Source: Longimicrobiales bacterium
GTDB lineage: Bacteria > Gemmatimonadota > Gemmatimonadetes > Longimicrobiales > Gaopeijiaceae
Assembly: GCA_028284495.1 (NCBI GenBank)
Contig: JANQRP010000039.1
Span: forward strand, 20,958-84,957
Direction of reading: 5' to 3'
Length of the DNA: 64,000 bases
The first letter of the stretch is position 1. Each line of letters opens with the position of its first letter. Both the position numbers and the translations under genes were made by a program. This document shows, in pieces, positions 1 to 8,898 of this stretch. The notes beneath the pieces are model-generated. The model ran no database searches, was not told the DNA's origin, and worked only from the letters and a program-made list of their open reading frames with translations.

Positions 1-446
1 TTCTGGAGGACCCCGACCACATCACCCGCATGTCGGTCGGCTACAGCCGGAGCGGCGACGGCACCGTGTCCGCGACGCGCGCCACGCGCGAGCATTTCGG
101 ACGGGGCTACAAGGTGCCGAACGGAGGCGTCTACTCCACCGTGCTCGACCTCGCCCGATTCGCGTCGGGAATGATGGGCACCTCCAACGTCCAGATCCTG
201 AGCGCGGAAAGCCGGGCCGAGATCGTGTCGCCCCAGGCACCGGCGCAGGGCTACGGCATCGGGCTGCAGGTCAGTGACCGCGACGGGCTGCGCACCGTCG
301 GCCACGGGGGCTCAGTGGCCGGCTACAACGCCAGCCTCGCGTTCGATCCGGCGTCCGGGTGGGGCGTCGCAATGCTCCGAACCACTTCGTACAACCCGCC
401 CACGCGGGGACTCCTCGTCGAACTGGTGGCGGCCGACGCCCGTTGA
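1..446 (+). CDS. Serine hydrolase of the beta-lactamase/penicillin-binding fold, 3' end only
   Basis: Only the C-terminal part is in the window; the reading frame is open from base 3 and ends with TGA at 444-446. The last part contains the stretch HGGSVAGYNASLAFDP, which matches the third active-site element (HxG/KTG-like) and following strand of the class C beta-lactamase-like family (Pfam PF00144). The upstream part, with GGVYSTVLDLARFA, is also typical of that family (the conserved GG.YST..DLARF segment). The catalytic SxxK lies outside the window, so activity and substrate cannot be judged. These proteins are usually periplasmic or secreted esterases or peptidases rather than true beta-lactamases. 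Confidence in the fold is high, in the role low. Confidence 0.8.
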   Translation, partial: LEDPDHITRMSVGYSRSGDGTVSATRATREHFGRGYKVPNGGVYSTVLDLARFASGMMGTSNVQILSAESRAEIVSPQAPAQGYGIGLQVSDRDGLRTVGHGGSVAGYNASLAFDPASGWGVAMLRTTSYNPPTRGLLVELVAADAR

Positions 447-470
447 CGCCACTCGGGGACGCCACTCGGG
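445..470 (+). repeat. 13-bp tandem duplication after a stop codon
   Basis: The 13-mer GACGCCACTCGGG occurs twice in perfect tandem and overlaps the TGA of the preceding hydrolase gene. Its function is unknown and it could be a replication-slippage scar. A similar 13-bp tandem duplication follows the stop codon of the gene ending at 2930. Confidence 0.8.
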
Positions 471-676
471 CAGGCGCGCGCCGCGCCGTCCGCCCCGATC
501 CGGGTGGCGGACCTCGCCGCCAACATTAAGAAACATTCTGTTCGGCGGCGGCGCTCGACTGCATACCGTAACCGTCCCGACGCCAACGAGTAGCGTCGCG
601 GCGGGTCCAGCCGATTCCGAATCGTTCGGGACCGCGTCCACCCGCTCGGGCCGCAACCGGAACCAGGATCCACTCC

Positions 677-1042
677 TTGAACGAACGGGACAGCTTTCTT
701 CCGGGCTCGCACGAGTCCGGCGCCCGCACCCAGATGCTCGTCGTTCTGCTGGGCATCGTCGTGCTCGCCCGCGCACTCCTCGAGGCGGGCTCCGCGGGCA
801 CCCCGCTCCTCGCGCCGCAGCCGGTCTGGTACATGTGGCCCGTGATCGTTCTGGTGGCCGGGCTCACCTTCGCCGCTCCGATCGCCGCGATCATCACGCT
901 GCTCGGCGTCCTGAAGACGCTTCCGGACTTCGCCTTCGCCCATGTGCCGGGCAGCCGCGCGGTGTGTCTGGGCCAGGCGGCGCTGAACGGGGCGCTCGCG
1001 GCCGGCGTGCTCTGGATGTTCGTCGTGGTCCTCACGACCTGA
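677..1042 (+). CDS. Small integral membrane protein, unknown function
   Basis: 121 codons starting at TTG; no ATG is available near the start, so the start is uncertain. The translation shows a short polar N-terminus and about three hydrophobic segments (around residues 18-36, 52-78 and 98-120), consistent with a small inner-membrane protein. I do not recognise the family. It lies alone between the hydrolase gene and the tRNA genes, with no clear partner. Its GC-rich codon usage matches the neighbours and supports a real gene, but the TTG start and the lack of a strong ribosome-binding site keep confidence moderate. Confidence 0.5.
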   Translation: MNERDSFLPGSHESGARTQMLVVLLGIVVLARALLEAGSAGTPLLAPQPVWYMWPVIVLVAGLTFAAPIAAIITLLGVLKTLPDFAFAHVPGSRAVCLGQAALNGALAAGVLWMFVVVLTT

Positions 1043-1078
1043 CGGAAGGGCACCGGATCCGGAGTCCTTCGCTCAGAG

Positions 1079-1149
1079 AGGCGCCGCCCGGATTCGAACC
1101 GGGGATAAAGGATTTGCAGTCCTCTGCCTTACCACTTGGCCACGGCGCC
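1079..1149 (-). tRNA. tRNA-Cys (GCA)
   Basis: The minus strand folds into a cloverleaf. The acceptor arms GGCGCCG (1143-1149) and CGGCGCC (1080-1086) pair fully, the T arm carries GGTTCGAATCC, and the anticodon loop reads CTGCAAA with anticodon GCA. The discriminator base is U, the normal identity base for tRNA-Cys. CCA is not encoded. It lies 54 nt downstream of tRNA-Gly on the same strand and is probably co-transcribed with it. Confidence 0.95.
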
Positions 1150-1203
1150 GGAAAACACCGAAGGGGAGAGACGGGACATCTCTCCGTCGCTCCCCTTCGA
1201 GAG

Positions 1204-1276
<73 letters not shown>

Positions 1277-1291
1277 GTTGTGCAGGGGCTG

Positions 1292-1320
1292 AAGCTAGAA
1301 ATAGGCCTCGGGAGTGTCAA
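1292..1320 (-). promoter_or_regulatory. Sigma-70-like promoter for the tRNA-Gly/tRNA-Cys unit
   Basis: A perfect -35 box TTGACA (1315-1320, minus strand), a 17-nt spacer and TAGCTT as -10 (1292-1297). The predicted start lies within about 10 nt of the mature tRNA-Gly 5' end, the usual arrangement for tRNA promoters. The -10 is only a partial match. Confidence 0.55.
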
Positions 1321-1385
1321 GGCGCGGAGGGCCCGGTTTCGTTACCTTTTTGCGCCTTCCCCACCCCCGAATCAGCCCTCGCCCG

Positions 1386-2930
1386 ATGTCGCGGAACGCC
1401 GTCCTCCTCACGCTCGCCACAGCCCTGCTTCCCGGCTCCGTCGCGGCTCAGTGGGACGCTCCGGTTCAGCCGCACCGGGTGCCGCTCGCATGGGGCGACG
1501 TGATCCTCGACGCGAGCCTGCACTTTCTGTTCGCCGACCGCTATCTGGGGGGCGGAGATTTCTCCGAGATCGCGACTGCGGACGATGCGGCTACACTCTT
1601 CGACCCCGAGGCCCGGCTCGCCGGCGCGCTCGCGACGCTGGGAGCGGGCGACGCGCCGGTCACCGTCGGCGCCGCGGCGGGCGCGATCCAGGCGAGTGAG
1701 ACACGGGTGCCGGTCACGCTGCGCGCCGGGCTCCCGTGGGGGCTCGAAATGGAAGCCACCGCACGATTCGTGAGAACGCGACTCGAGGCGGACGTCGAGT
1801 TCCTTCCGGACGCGGCGGCCTCGCTCGGCCGCTCTCCCGCGATCGACGATGCGACCGCGGTCCAGACCTTCGTGGACGACGTGGTCGCGGCCACGCAGGG
1901 GTTCTCGGCGGACGGACGGGACTGGACCGACTGGGGCGAGTCGTGGCGCGCCGCCTACCGCGCGTCCGTCCTGTTCCCGACGGTCGATTCCGAGGCGGCG
2001 ACGCGGCTGCTCGCCGAGCTCGACTCGCTGAACTCGGCGCTCGTGGCCGACGGTCGGGATCCGATCACGGGCTCGCCCCTCTTCGCCGAGGCGCCGCTCG
2101 CCCGCGATCAGTTCGGGGCCCTGACGACCGGCGCCCCCTACGGCCTCGCGCCGTTCGATCCGGCCCCGTTCGTCTTCGAGGCCGGCGACCTCGACGTCGT
2201 GCTGCACTACGGGCTTCTCGGCGAGGCCCGCGCCGGGAACGCGGGCGAGGCGGTGCCCGGAGCTACGGCCGCCCCCTCGGAGTCGGCGAGTGTGCGCGGC
2301 CTGCGGGTATCGGGTGGTGCGCGGATTCCGCTCGCGGCCCAGGCGAACCCCGACCTCCCCTTCGCGACGGCGGCGGGCGACGGCGTCTTCGCAGTACTCG
2401 CCGGCGCCGACGGGTGGCTCGCTTCGGGCCCGTGGGCCCTCTCCGCCACCGCGCGAACTGTCTTCAACGGCTCCAGGGACGTGGTTCGGCGGGTCGGTCC
2501 GGTGGAGCAGCTGTTCGTGGGGCGGGACTCGCGCCTCGGTCTCACCTGGACGCCCGGCAGCCGGATCTTCGCGCACCTTCGCGGGGAGTTCCGGCCGGCC
2601 GGCCCGCTGCGGCTCGAGGTGGGCTACACCTTCGACCGACGCGGCGACGACGACTACGAGCTGATCGGAGCCGAGCCCCAGGTCGGAGGCACGTCCGCCT
2701 TCCCCACCCCGATCCTGTTCACGGATCCAGCGCAGCTCGAGTCCGGAACCGGCGGCACGGTGCACTGGCTCCGTGGCGGCTTCCGCTGGGTGCCCCGCGA
2801 GCGGGGTGCCTTCGGTGTGTCGATCGACGTCGGCGCACCCGTCGCGGGCGATGTACCCCGCGGGTACGAATGGACGGAGCTGCGGCTCCGGGTCTATCGG
2901 GCCTTCCGGCTGGGCGGGCTGTTCGACTGA
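1386..2930 (+). CDS. Outer-membrane beta-barrel-like protein, unknown function
   Basis: 514 codons from the ATG at 1386. A longer frame exists upstream, but only this start gives a proper signal peptide (MSRNAVLLTLATALLPGSVAAQ, cleavage after AQ). The mature protein is acidic and rich in alternating polar/aromatic strands, and ends in ...FRLGGLFD with aromatic residues near the C-terminus, as in outer-membrane barrels. I do not recognise the family. The middle part contains acidic Ala/Gly-rich loops. It is transcribed on its own, facing recN. It could be a porin or transporter with an unidentified substrate; the sequence shows the localisation better than the function. Confidence 0.7.
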   Translation: MSRNAVLLTLATALLPGSVAAQWDAPVQPHRVPLAWGDVILDASLHFLFADRYLGGGDFSEIATADDAATLFDPEARLAGALATLGAGDAPVTVGAAAGAIQASETRVPVTLRAGLPWGLEMEATARFVRTRLEADVEFLPDAAASLGRSPAIDDATAVQTFVDDVVAATQGFSADGRDWTDWGESWRAAYRASVLFPTVDSEAATRLLAELDSLNSALVADGRDPITGSPLFAEAPLARDQFGALTTGAPYGLAPFDPAPFVFEAGDLDVVLHYGLLGEARAGNAGEAVPGATAAPSESASVRGLRVSGGARIPLAAQANPDLPFATAAGDGVFAVLAGADGWLASGPWALSATARTVFNGSRDVVRRVGPVEQLFVGRDSRLGLTWTPGSRIFAHLRGEFRPAGPLRLEVGYTFDRRGDDDYELIGAEPQVGGTSAFPTPILFTDPAQLESGTGGTVHWLRGGFRWVPRERGAFGVSIDVGAPVAGDVPRGYEWTELRLRVYRAFRLGGLFD

Positions 2931-2936
2931 CCGGAG

Positions 2937-2969
2937 GCGCGACTGGGACGCGCGACTGGGACGCGCGAC
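2937..2969 (+). repeat. 13-bp tandem repeat between convergent genes
   Basis: The unit GCGCGACTGGGAC occurs twice, followed by a partial third copy (GCGCGAC), starting 7 nt after the stop codon of the barrel gene. It lies in the short gap before the 3' end of recN. It contains no convincing terminator hairpin. Confidence 0.75.
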
Positions 2970-2995
2970 CCCACGAGCGACTGTGCGGAGCGACC

Positions 2996-4657
2996 TCAGC
3001 GCGTACCGAGCAGCTCTCGCGCGTGCTCCCGACTCGCCTCGGACTCGGGATCACCGCCGAGCATCCGGGCGATCTCTCGGACCCGGGCGTCTCCGTCGAG
3101 ACGCTCGACGCGTGTGGCCGCAACACCTCCGGTCTCCGCCTTTCGCACGAACAGGTGCTCGGACGCGCGCGACGCGAGCTGCGGCAGATGCGTGATCACG
3201 AACACCTGGTGGGCGCGGCCCAGTCCCTCGAGCTTGCGCGCCACGGCGGTCGCGACCTCCCCGCCGATTCCCGCGTCGATCTCGTCGAACACCAGCGTCG
3301 GCACGACGTCGACCTCGGCGAGCACGGTCTTGAGCGCCAGCATCACACGCGAGAGCTCGCCTCCGCTCGCGACGCGCGCCAGCGCCCGCGGCGGAAACCC
3401 GGGGTTGAGCGAGACGAGGAACTCGACCCGCTCCGCCCCGCCGGCCCCGATCTCCTCGAGACTTTCGAGATTGACCTCGAAGACCGCCCCGGACATCCCC
3501 AGTTCGGTCAGCAGCGGCTCGACCGAGGCCCGGAGGCGCGCCGCCGCCTCGGTCCGGGCCGCGCTGAGCTCGCCGGCCGCGTCGGCGAGCCGCGTCCGGG
3601 CCGCCTCGACCGCCTGCTCGAGCTCCGATGCGTCCGCCTCCGCGTCGTCGAGCTCGGCGACCTCCCGCCTCAGGCGTTCCGCCGTCGCGAGCACGTCGTC
3701 GATCTCGGGACCGTACTTGCGCTTGAGCCGGAAGAGCGTGTCCAGGCGTCGTTGCAGCTCCGCGAGCCGCTCGGGGTCCATCTCGACGGCGTCCGAGTAG
3801 CGACTGGACGCCCGACCCGCCTCGACCGTGGCGTGGTAGGCGTCGTCGACCAGCTTCGCGAGGTCCTCGAGTGCCCGGTCGATGCGCGCTGCCTGCCGGA
3901 GTTCGTGCCGGACCTCCGCCAGTCGGTCGGATACGGCGTCATCTCCGCCGTACAGCACCTCGTGGGCCCGACCCGCAGCTTCGGCGAGTTCACGTGCGTG
4001 CTCGAGCCGCGCGGACTCGTCGCGGAGTCGTTCATATTCGCCCGCCTCGATCTCCGCGTCCTCGATCTCACCCAGCTGGAAGCGGAGAAAGTCACCCCGG
4101 CTCTCGAGCTCGCGAACCCGCTCGAGGTGGGTGTCGAGACGGCCCCGCGCCGCCCGGAGGTCCGCATGGGCGTCGGTCACGCGCGCGGCGGTCGTGCCCG
4201 CCCCCGCGAACGCGTCGAGCATGTCCCGCTGCGCGGCGCGCGAGAGCAGCGTCTGATGCTCGTGCTGCCCGTGGAGGTCGACGAGGCGGGAGCCGAGCTC
4301 GCCCACCACGGTGGCCGTGGACGGGGAGCCGTTCACCCACGCCCGGTTGCGACCCTCCGCCTGGACCTCGCGTCGGAGGATGAGCAGGCCCTCTTCGCTC
4401 GGGAGTCCCAGCGCATCCAGCCGACGGACCAGGTCCGGACGCGCCGACACGTCGAACACCGCCTCGACCACCGCGCGATCGGTCCCCGTACGTACGTCGT
4501 CGGAGGAAGCCCGCTCCCCCAGGAGCAGCGAGAGCGCGTCGACCAGTATCGACTTCCCCGCACCGGTCTCACCGGTCAGCACGTTCAGGCCGCCGCCGAG
4601 CGACACCGTCACGTCGTCGGCCACGGCGAAGTTCCGGATCCGCAGCTCGATCAGCAC
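2996..4657 (-). CDS. recN: DNA repair ATPase RecN
   Basis: 553 residues, the usual RecN length, starting at GTG (4657). RecN is an SMC-like ATPase that helps repair double-strand breaks by recombination. The Walker A GETGAGKS is at residues 29-36. A long coiled coil rich in Glu/Arg/Ala follows, and the C-terminal head has the ABC signature (ASGGELSR), Walker B (LVFDEIDAGIGG) and the H-loop (VITHLPQLA). The start codon overlaps the nadK stop by one base (TAGTG), so the two genes are translationally coupled. It is the last gene of the long minus-strand core cluster. In many bacteria recN sits next to nadK and dxs or ispA, as here. Confidence 0.97.
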   Translation of the reverse strand: MLIELRIRNFAVADDVTVSLGGGLNVLTGETGAGKSILVDALSLLLGERASSDDVRTGTDRAVVEAVFDVSARPDLVRRLDALGLPSEEGLLILRREVQAEGRNRAWVNGSPSTATVVGELGSRLVDLHGQHEHQTLLSRAAQRDMLDAFAGAGTTAARVTDAHADLRAARGRLDTHLERVRELESRGDFLRFQLGEIEDAEIEAGEYERLRDESARLEHARELAEAAGRAHEVLYGGDDAVSDRLAEVRHELRQAARIDRALEDLAKLVDDAYHATVEAGRASSRYSDAVEMDPERLAELQRRLDTLFRLKRKYGPEIDDVLATAERLRREVAELDDAEADASELEQAVEAARTRLADAAGELSAARTEAAARLRASVEPLLTELGMSGAVFEVNLESLEEIGAGGAERVEFLVSLNPGFPPRALARVASGGELSRVMLALKTVLAEVDVVPTLVFDEIDAGIGGEVATAVARKLEGLGRAHQVFVITHLPQLASRASEHLFVRKAETGGVAATRVERLDGDARVREIARMLGGDPESEASREHARELLGTR

Positions 4658-5544
4658 TACGCCGGGTCCTGTCCGGGACGTGCTGACCAGCGCAGCTTCC
4701 TGCGCAGGGTCTCGAAGAACGACTGTCCCTCGAACCGGACCAGCTGAACGGCGTCGTCGCTGCGCCGCACCCGGACGCCGCTCGCCGGGAGCGTGAAGGA
4801 CTCCTGCCCGTCGAGGGTGACGGTCATCTCCGACTCCCCCTCCATCGGAACGATCCGAACCGTCAGGTGCGGAGGCAGCACGACCGGGCGGAGCGCGAGG
4901 GTGTGCGGTGCGACCGGAGTCACGGTCAGGCAGTCGACGGACGGTTCCACGATCGGACCGCCCGCCGAGAGCGAGTAGGCGGTCGACCCCGTCGGCGTCG
5001 CGACGAGCACGCCGTCCGCGGAGAACCGGGCCAGCTCCTCCTCCTGTCCATCGCCGTCGTCCACGAACAGGTCCAGACGCGCCACCCGCGCCGCGCCCGC
5101 CTTGTTCACCACGACCTCGTTCAGGGCCCGGTGCGCCTCCCCCGCCACGCCGGTCTCCACCGCGAGCGTGAAGCGCGGCTCCAGCAGATACTCCCCCGAG
5201 GCGAGGCGGGAAAGCACCGGCCCGATCTCGTCGAGCGTGGCGTGCGTGAGAAATCCGAGGTGGCCGACGTTCACGCCGAGAAGCGGAGTGGCACTCCCGA
5301 CGAGCGACCGCGCCGCCCGCAGGAGCGTCCCGTCGCCGCCGAGCGACACGACCGCGTCGACCCGGGTCGGATCCGTGTACTCGCCGACCCCGTCGGGAGC
5401 GACGTCGCGGGCGAGCGGCTCCACCCGCACCTCGATCCCGAGGGCCTCCGCCGCCGCCACCACCTCGGCGAGCACCTCGCTCGCCTCGACGCCGCCCCGC
5501 ACGACGACGCCGATGCTTCCGACCGTCGGGACATCACGGGTCAC
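4657..5544 (-). CDS. nadK: NAD kinase
   Basis: 295 residues. It phosphorylates NAD to NADP in the cytoplasm and so supplies the NADPH pool. The diagnostic GGDG motif is present (SLGGDGTLLRAAR), along with NVGHLGFLT and the nucleotide-binding segment ATPTGSTAYSLSAGGP; the end carries the family's beta-rich domain. The stop codon overlaps the recN GTG by one base. Upstream, 48 nt separate it from the dxs stop, so it probably belongs to the ispA-dxs transcript. No fused or missing domains. Confidence 0.97.
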   Translation of the reverse strand: MTRDVPTVGSIGVVVRGGVEASEVLAEVVAAAEALGIEVRVEPLARDVAPDGVGEYTDPTRVDAVVSLGGDGTLLRAARSLVGSATPLLGVNVGHLGFLTHATLDEIGPVLSRLASGEYLLEPRFTLAVETGVAGEAHRALNEVVVNKAGAARVARLDLFVDDGDGQEEELARFSADGVLVATPTGSTAYSLSAGGPIVEPSVDCLTVTPVAPHTLALRPVVLPPHLTVRIVPMEGESEMTVTLDGQESFTLPASGVRVRRSDDAVQLVRFEGQSFFETLRRKLRWSARPGQDPA

Positions 5545-5592
5545 CGGGGACTCCCTCAGGTAGGTGCCGTGCGATCCCCGAGCGCGCCGCCG

Positions 5593-7554
5593 TCAGGCAC
5601 TCTGCGGGCCGGCGGACTCGATGGCCGCGCTGCGGGCCGAGGTGTCGATCCCGATCCGCGCGGCCAGCTCCCGGGCGCGATCCGCGATGCCACGGGCGTC
5701 CAGTCCCACCTCTGCGAGGAGTCCGCCGCGGTCGCCGTGCTCGACGAACCGATCCGGCAGCCCCATCGCCGCGGTGAGCACACCGGTACCGGTCTCCCTG
5801 TCCGCGATCTCGCGGGCGAGGAACGCTCCGAACCCGTTGCTCACCTGTCCCTCCTCGATGGTGACGAGCCCGCGATGCGTCGCAAGCACGCGGTCCAGCA
5901 TCTCGGCGTCGTACGGTTTGAGGAAGCGGCAGTTCACGACGGTGGCATCGATGCCCCGCGCGGCCAGTTCCTGCGCGGCGTCCAGCGCGGGGCGCACCAT
6001 CGTGCCGACGGCCAGGAGGGCGACGTCGCTCCCCTCGCGCAGCACCTCCCACGTGCCGTACTCGACGGCGGGGATCTCGGAGGTGGCGGGCACCTCGGCG
6101 GGGACGCTCGCGCGCGGCCACCGGACCGAAAACGGACCCGCGGAGTGCGCCAGGCCGGTCCGGAGGAGGCCGATCATCTCGGTCCCGTCCTTGCCCGCGG
6201 TGACGGTCATGTTCGGGATACCGAGCATGTACGAGATGTCCAGCGCGCCGTGGTGCGTCGGACCGTCGGCCCCCGCGATGCCGGCCCGGTCCATGGCGAA
6301 CACCACCGGAAGATCCTGAAGCGCGACGTCGTGCACGATCATGTCGTACCCGCGCTGCAGGAAGGTGGAGTAGATCGCGACCACCGGCTTGACCCGCTCG
6401 GTGGCGAGACCCGCGGCGAAGGTCACCGCATGCCCCTCGGCGATGCCCACGTCGAAGTACCGCTCCGGCAGTTCCTTGGCGAAGAGGTCCGTCGACGTCC
6501 CGTCCGGCATGCCCGCGGTGATCGCGACCACACGCTCGTCCTCGCGAGCCAGGTCGACGAGCGCCCGTCCGAACACCTTCTGGTAGCGCGGAAGCGACGG
6601 GCCCGTGGAAGCCGCCCCCCTCTTCGCCGCCGACCCGCTGACCTTGTCGAACGGACCCGACGCGTGCCACGTCCACGGATCGTCCTCCGCCAGCGCGAAT
6701 CCCTTGCCCTTCTGCGTGATGGCGTGGACCAGGATCGGGCCGTGCATCTTCTTCACCCGCTCGAGGTGCTCGACGAGTGCGCCCACGTCGTGTCCGTCGA
6801 TCGGACCGACGTAACGGAAGCCCATCGCCTCGAACAGCATGCCCGGCGTGAGGAAGTGGGTGAGTCCGTCCTCGATCTTTCCGGCGACCTCCTCCATCAC
6901 GTTGCCCAGGCCGGTCGGCGCCCGGTGCAGGACGTCCTTCACCACGTCCCGCACCCGGTTGTACGCAGGGTTCGTGACGACGGACGTGAGGTACTTGTTG
7001 AGCGCGCCGACGTTGGGCGCGATCGAGTGGTCGTTGTCGTTCAGGACGACGATGAAGTCGCGGTCCGTGTGGCCGGCATTGTTCAGCGCCTCGTAGGCGA
7101 GCCCGCAGCCCATGGCGCCGTCGCCGATGATCGCGGCGACGTTGAAGTCGTCTCCGTTGAGGTCGCGCCCGACCGCCATGCCCCATGCGGCCGAGATCGA
7201 CGTGGAGGCGTGCCCGGCGCCGAACACGTCGTACTCCGATTCGTCCCTGCGCAGGAACGGCGCAAGCCCGTGTCGCTGCCGGATCGACGGGAGTTGGTCG
7301 TTGCGGCCGGTGAGGATCTTGTGGATGTAGCCCTGGTGTCCGGTATCCCAGACCAGCCTGTCGTGTGGCGTATCGAACACGTAGTGGAGGGCCACGGTGA
7401 GCTCGACCACGCCCAGCGACGCACCGAAGTGCCCCCCGATCTGCGAGACGACGTCGATGTGGCGCTCGCGGGCCTCACGCGCGACCGTCGCCAGCTGGTC
7501 CGGCGAAAGCTTCCGTAGATCCTGCGGACTGTCGATGAGGTCGAGAAGTGCCAC
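5593..7554 (-). CDS. dxs: 1-deoxy-D-xylulose-5-phosphate synthase
   Basis: 653 residues from GTG at 7554. It condenses pyruvate and glyceraldehyde 3-phosphate to DXP, the first step of the MEP isoprenoid pathway, and also feeds thiamine and pyridoxal synthesis. The thiamine-diphosphate-binding motif GDGAMGCGLAYEALNN is at about residues 145-160; the N-terminal GGHFGASLG and the central Pyr domain (GIAEGHAVTFAAG) and C-terminal transketolase domain are complete. A 160-nt gap separates it from ispA upstream, so it may have its own promoter, though I saw none I trust. Gene order ispA-dxs-nadK-recN is a common bacterial arrangement, supporting the assignment. Confidence 0.97.
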   Translation of the reverse strand: MALLDLIDSPQDLRKLSPDQLATVAREARERHIDVVSQIGGHFGASLGVVELTVALHYVFDTPHDRLVWDTGHQGYIHKILTGRNDQLPSIRQRHGLAPFLRRDESEYDVFGAGHASTSISAAWGMAVGRDLNGDDFNVAAIIGDGAMGCGLAYEALNNAGHTDRDFIVVLNDNDHSIAPNVGALNKYLTSVVTNPAYNRVRDVVKDVLHRAPTGLGNVMEEVAGKIEDGLTHFLTPGMLFEAMGFRYVGPIDGHDVGALVEHLERVKKMHGPILVHAITQKGKGFALAEDDPWTWHASGPFDKVSGSAAKRGAASTGPSLPRYQKVFGRALVDLAREDERVVAITAGMPDGTSTDLFAKELPERYFDVGIAEGHAVTFAAGLATERVKPVVAIYSTFLQRGYDMIVHDVALQDLPVVFAMDRAGIAGADGPTHHGALDISYMLGIPNMTVTAGKDGTEMIGLLRTGLAHSAGPFSVRWPRASVPAEVPATSEIPAVEYGTWEVLREGSDVALLAVGTMVRPALDAAQELAARGIDATVVNCRFLKPYDAEMLDRVLATHRGLVTIEEGQVSNGFGAFLAREIADRETGTGVLTAAMGLPDRFVEHGDRGGLLAEVGLDARGIADRARELAARIGIDTSARSAAIESAGPQSA

Positions 7555-7714
7555 GCTGATCTGCTCTCCGGTCCCGCGACGGCGTACGGGCTCTGCTGAA
7601 ACGATCGGAACGTCCGCGGGCGCTCGTCTCCCGCGAAGTCGGGCGGTACCCCCTCGCCCGTAACGCGATCCGTCCCGCGGGCCGTGAACCCGACGGGGAT
7701 TTTGAAGATAACTC

Positions 7715-8620
7715 TCAGCTGCGGCGCGTCACGATGAAATCCGCGAGCGCCACCAGCGCCGGGGCATCGACGCCCGCGCGGTCCAGCGCGGCGACGGCCG
7801 CCTCGGCCTCGGCTCGGGCCAGCGCTCGTGCGCCATCCAGGCCGTGAAGCGCCACATAGGTGGACTTGTCGAGGTCGGCATCGGACGGCCGCTTGCCGAG
7901 CTGTTCGGCGGTCGCGGTCGCGTCGAGTACGTCGTCGGCGATCTGGAATGCGAGGCCGGCGTGGGCCCCGTAGCCACGCAGCGCGGATCGCACGTGCGGC
8001 TCCGCCCGGGCGGCCACGGCGCCGATCTCGAGCGCCGCCGTCAGCAGGGCGCCCGTCTTATGCCGGTGGAGCTCGGTGAGTTGCTCCGACGCGAGTTCGC
8101 GCCCCTCTCCGAGCAGATCGAGGCCCTGCCCCCCCACCATGCCTGCGGCACCGGCGGCCTCCGAGAGCAGTCGGCCGCACTCCGACCGCGTTTCGGCATC
8201 GAGCCCGAGCGCGTCTCCGGCGACGAGGACGCGGCGCGTGGCCAGCGGAATCAGCGCGACGCCCGCGAGCGTCGCGGCCTCCACGCCGTGCACGCGGTGC
8301 GTCGTGGGCTCGCCCCGTCGGAGCTCCGCGTCGTCCATCGACGGAAGGTCGTCGTGGATCAGCGAGTAGGCATGAATCAGCTCGATCGAGGCCGCGAAGT
8401 CGTACAGGAGCGCAGAGGGGGCGCTGCCACCGCAGGCCCGAAAGGCGGTGGCGCAGAGAATCGGCCGCAGCCGCTTCCCACCGGATACCACGCCGTGCCG
8501 GCCGGCGGCGGCCTGGTTCGACGGAAGCACCTCGTCGAACTCCGCCGCCGCGCGCCCGAGCGCCGCTTCGACCTCCGTCTGCTCCGAGCGGAGATACTCC
8601 TCCAGATCGAAGCCGCTCAT
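7715..8620 (-). CDS. ispA: Short-chain polyprenyl diphosphate synthase (farnesyl/geranylgeranyl type)
   Basis: 301 residues from the ATG at 8620, which overlaps the xseB stop as ATGA. It extends allylic diphosphates with isopentenyl diphosphate. The first Asp-rich motif is LIHDDLPSMDD (DDxxxxD type, as in bacterial IspA) and the second is QIADDVLDAT. The N-terminal GGKRLRP binds IPP. The product is probably C15 or C20; chain length cannot be fixed from sequence alone. It stands downstream of xseB and upstream of dxs, an arrangement seen in many bacteria. The product could feed undecaprenyl-phosphate synthesis and the squalene-synthase-like enzyme encoded at 23.4 kb. Confidence 0.95.
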   Translation of the reverse strand: MSGFDLEEYLRSEQTEVEAALGRAAAEFDEVLPSNQAAAGRHGVVSGGKRLRPILCATAFRACGGSAPSALLYDFAASIELIHAYSLIHDDLPSMDDAELRRGEPTTHRVHGVEAATLAGVALIPLATRRVLVAGDALGLDAETRSECGRLLSEAAGAAGMVGGQGLDLLGEGRELASEQLTELHRHKTGALLTAALEIGAVAARAEPHVRSALRGYGAHAGLAFQIADDVLDATATAEQLGKRPSDADLDKSTYVALHGLDGARALARAEAEAAVAALDRAGVDAPALVALADFIVTRRS

Positions 8621-8898
8621 CCGTCGGTGGGGTCCAGCGGGCGGGTCGAGCCCTCGTCGTCGAGGAGCTCCTCGACCTTGAGCATCGCGCGATCGAGAAG
8701 TGACTCGGACGTCCGGACGTGTCCGATCCCCTCCTCGAACAGCGCGAGTGCCTCGTCCAGCGTGTGATCGTCCGCCTCCAGCGAACCGAGGATCTGTTCG
8801 AGGCGGCGGAGCCGCTCCTCGAGCGTGAGATCGCCGCCCTCGCGGACGGCATCGGCCGCCCGCTCGGCGTCGCCGTAGTCCGGTGTCGATTCGGTCAT
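8617..8898 (-). CDS. xseB: Exodeoxyribonuclease VII small subunit
   Basis: 93 residues, starting at the ATG at 8898 that overlaps the xseA stop as ATGA, and ending in an ATGA overlap with ispA. The core LTLEERLRRLEQIL ... LDEALALFEEGI ... is the XseB helical hairpin. It partners XseA in the single-strand-specific exonuclease VII complex, to which several small subunits bind. The short acidic tail (EELLDDEG...) is normal. Length is slightly above the usual 70-85 because of an N-terminal extension. Confidence 0.93.
   Translation of the reverse strand: MTESTPDYGDAERAADAVREGGDLTLEERLRRLEQILGSLEADDHTLDEALALFEEGIGHVRTSESLLDRAMLKVEELLDDEGSTRPLDPTDG

Noticed and set aside
7555..7714. TPP riboswitch upstream of dxs
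   Set aside because: Checked because dxs consumes TPP; the 160-nt gap lacks the CUGAGA core and the expected paired regions.
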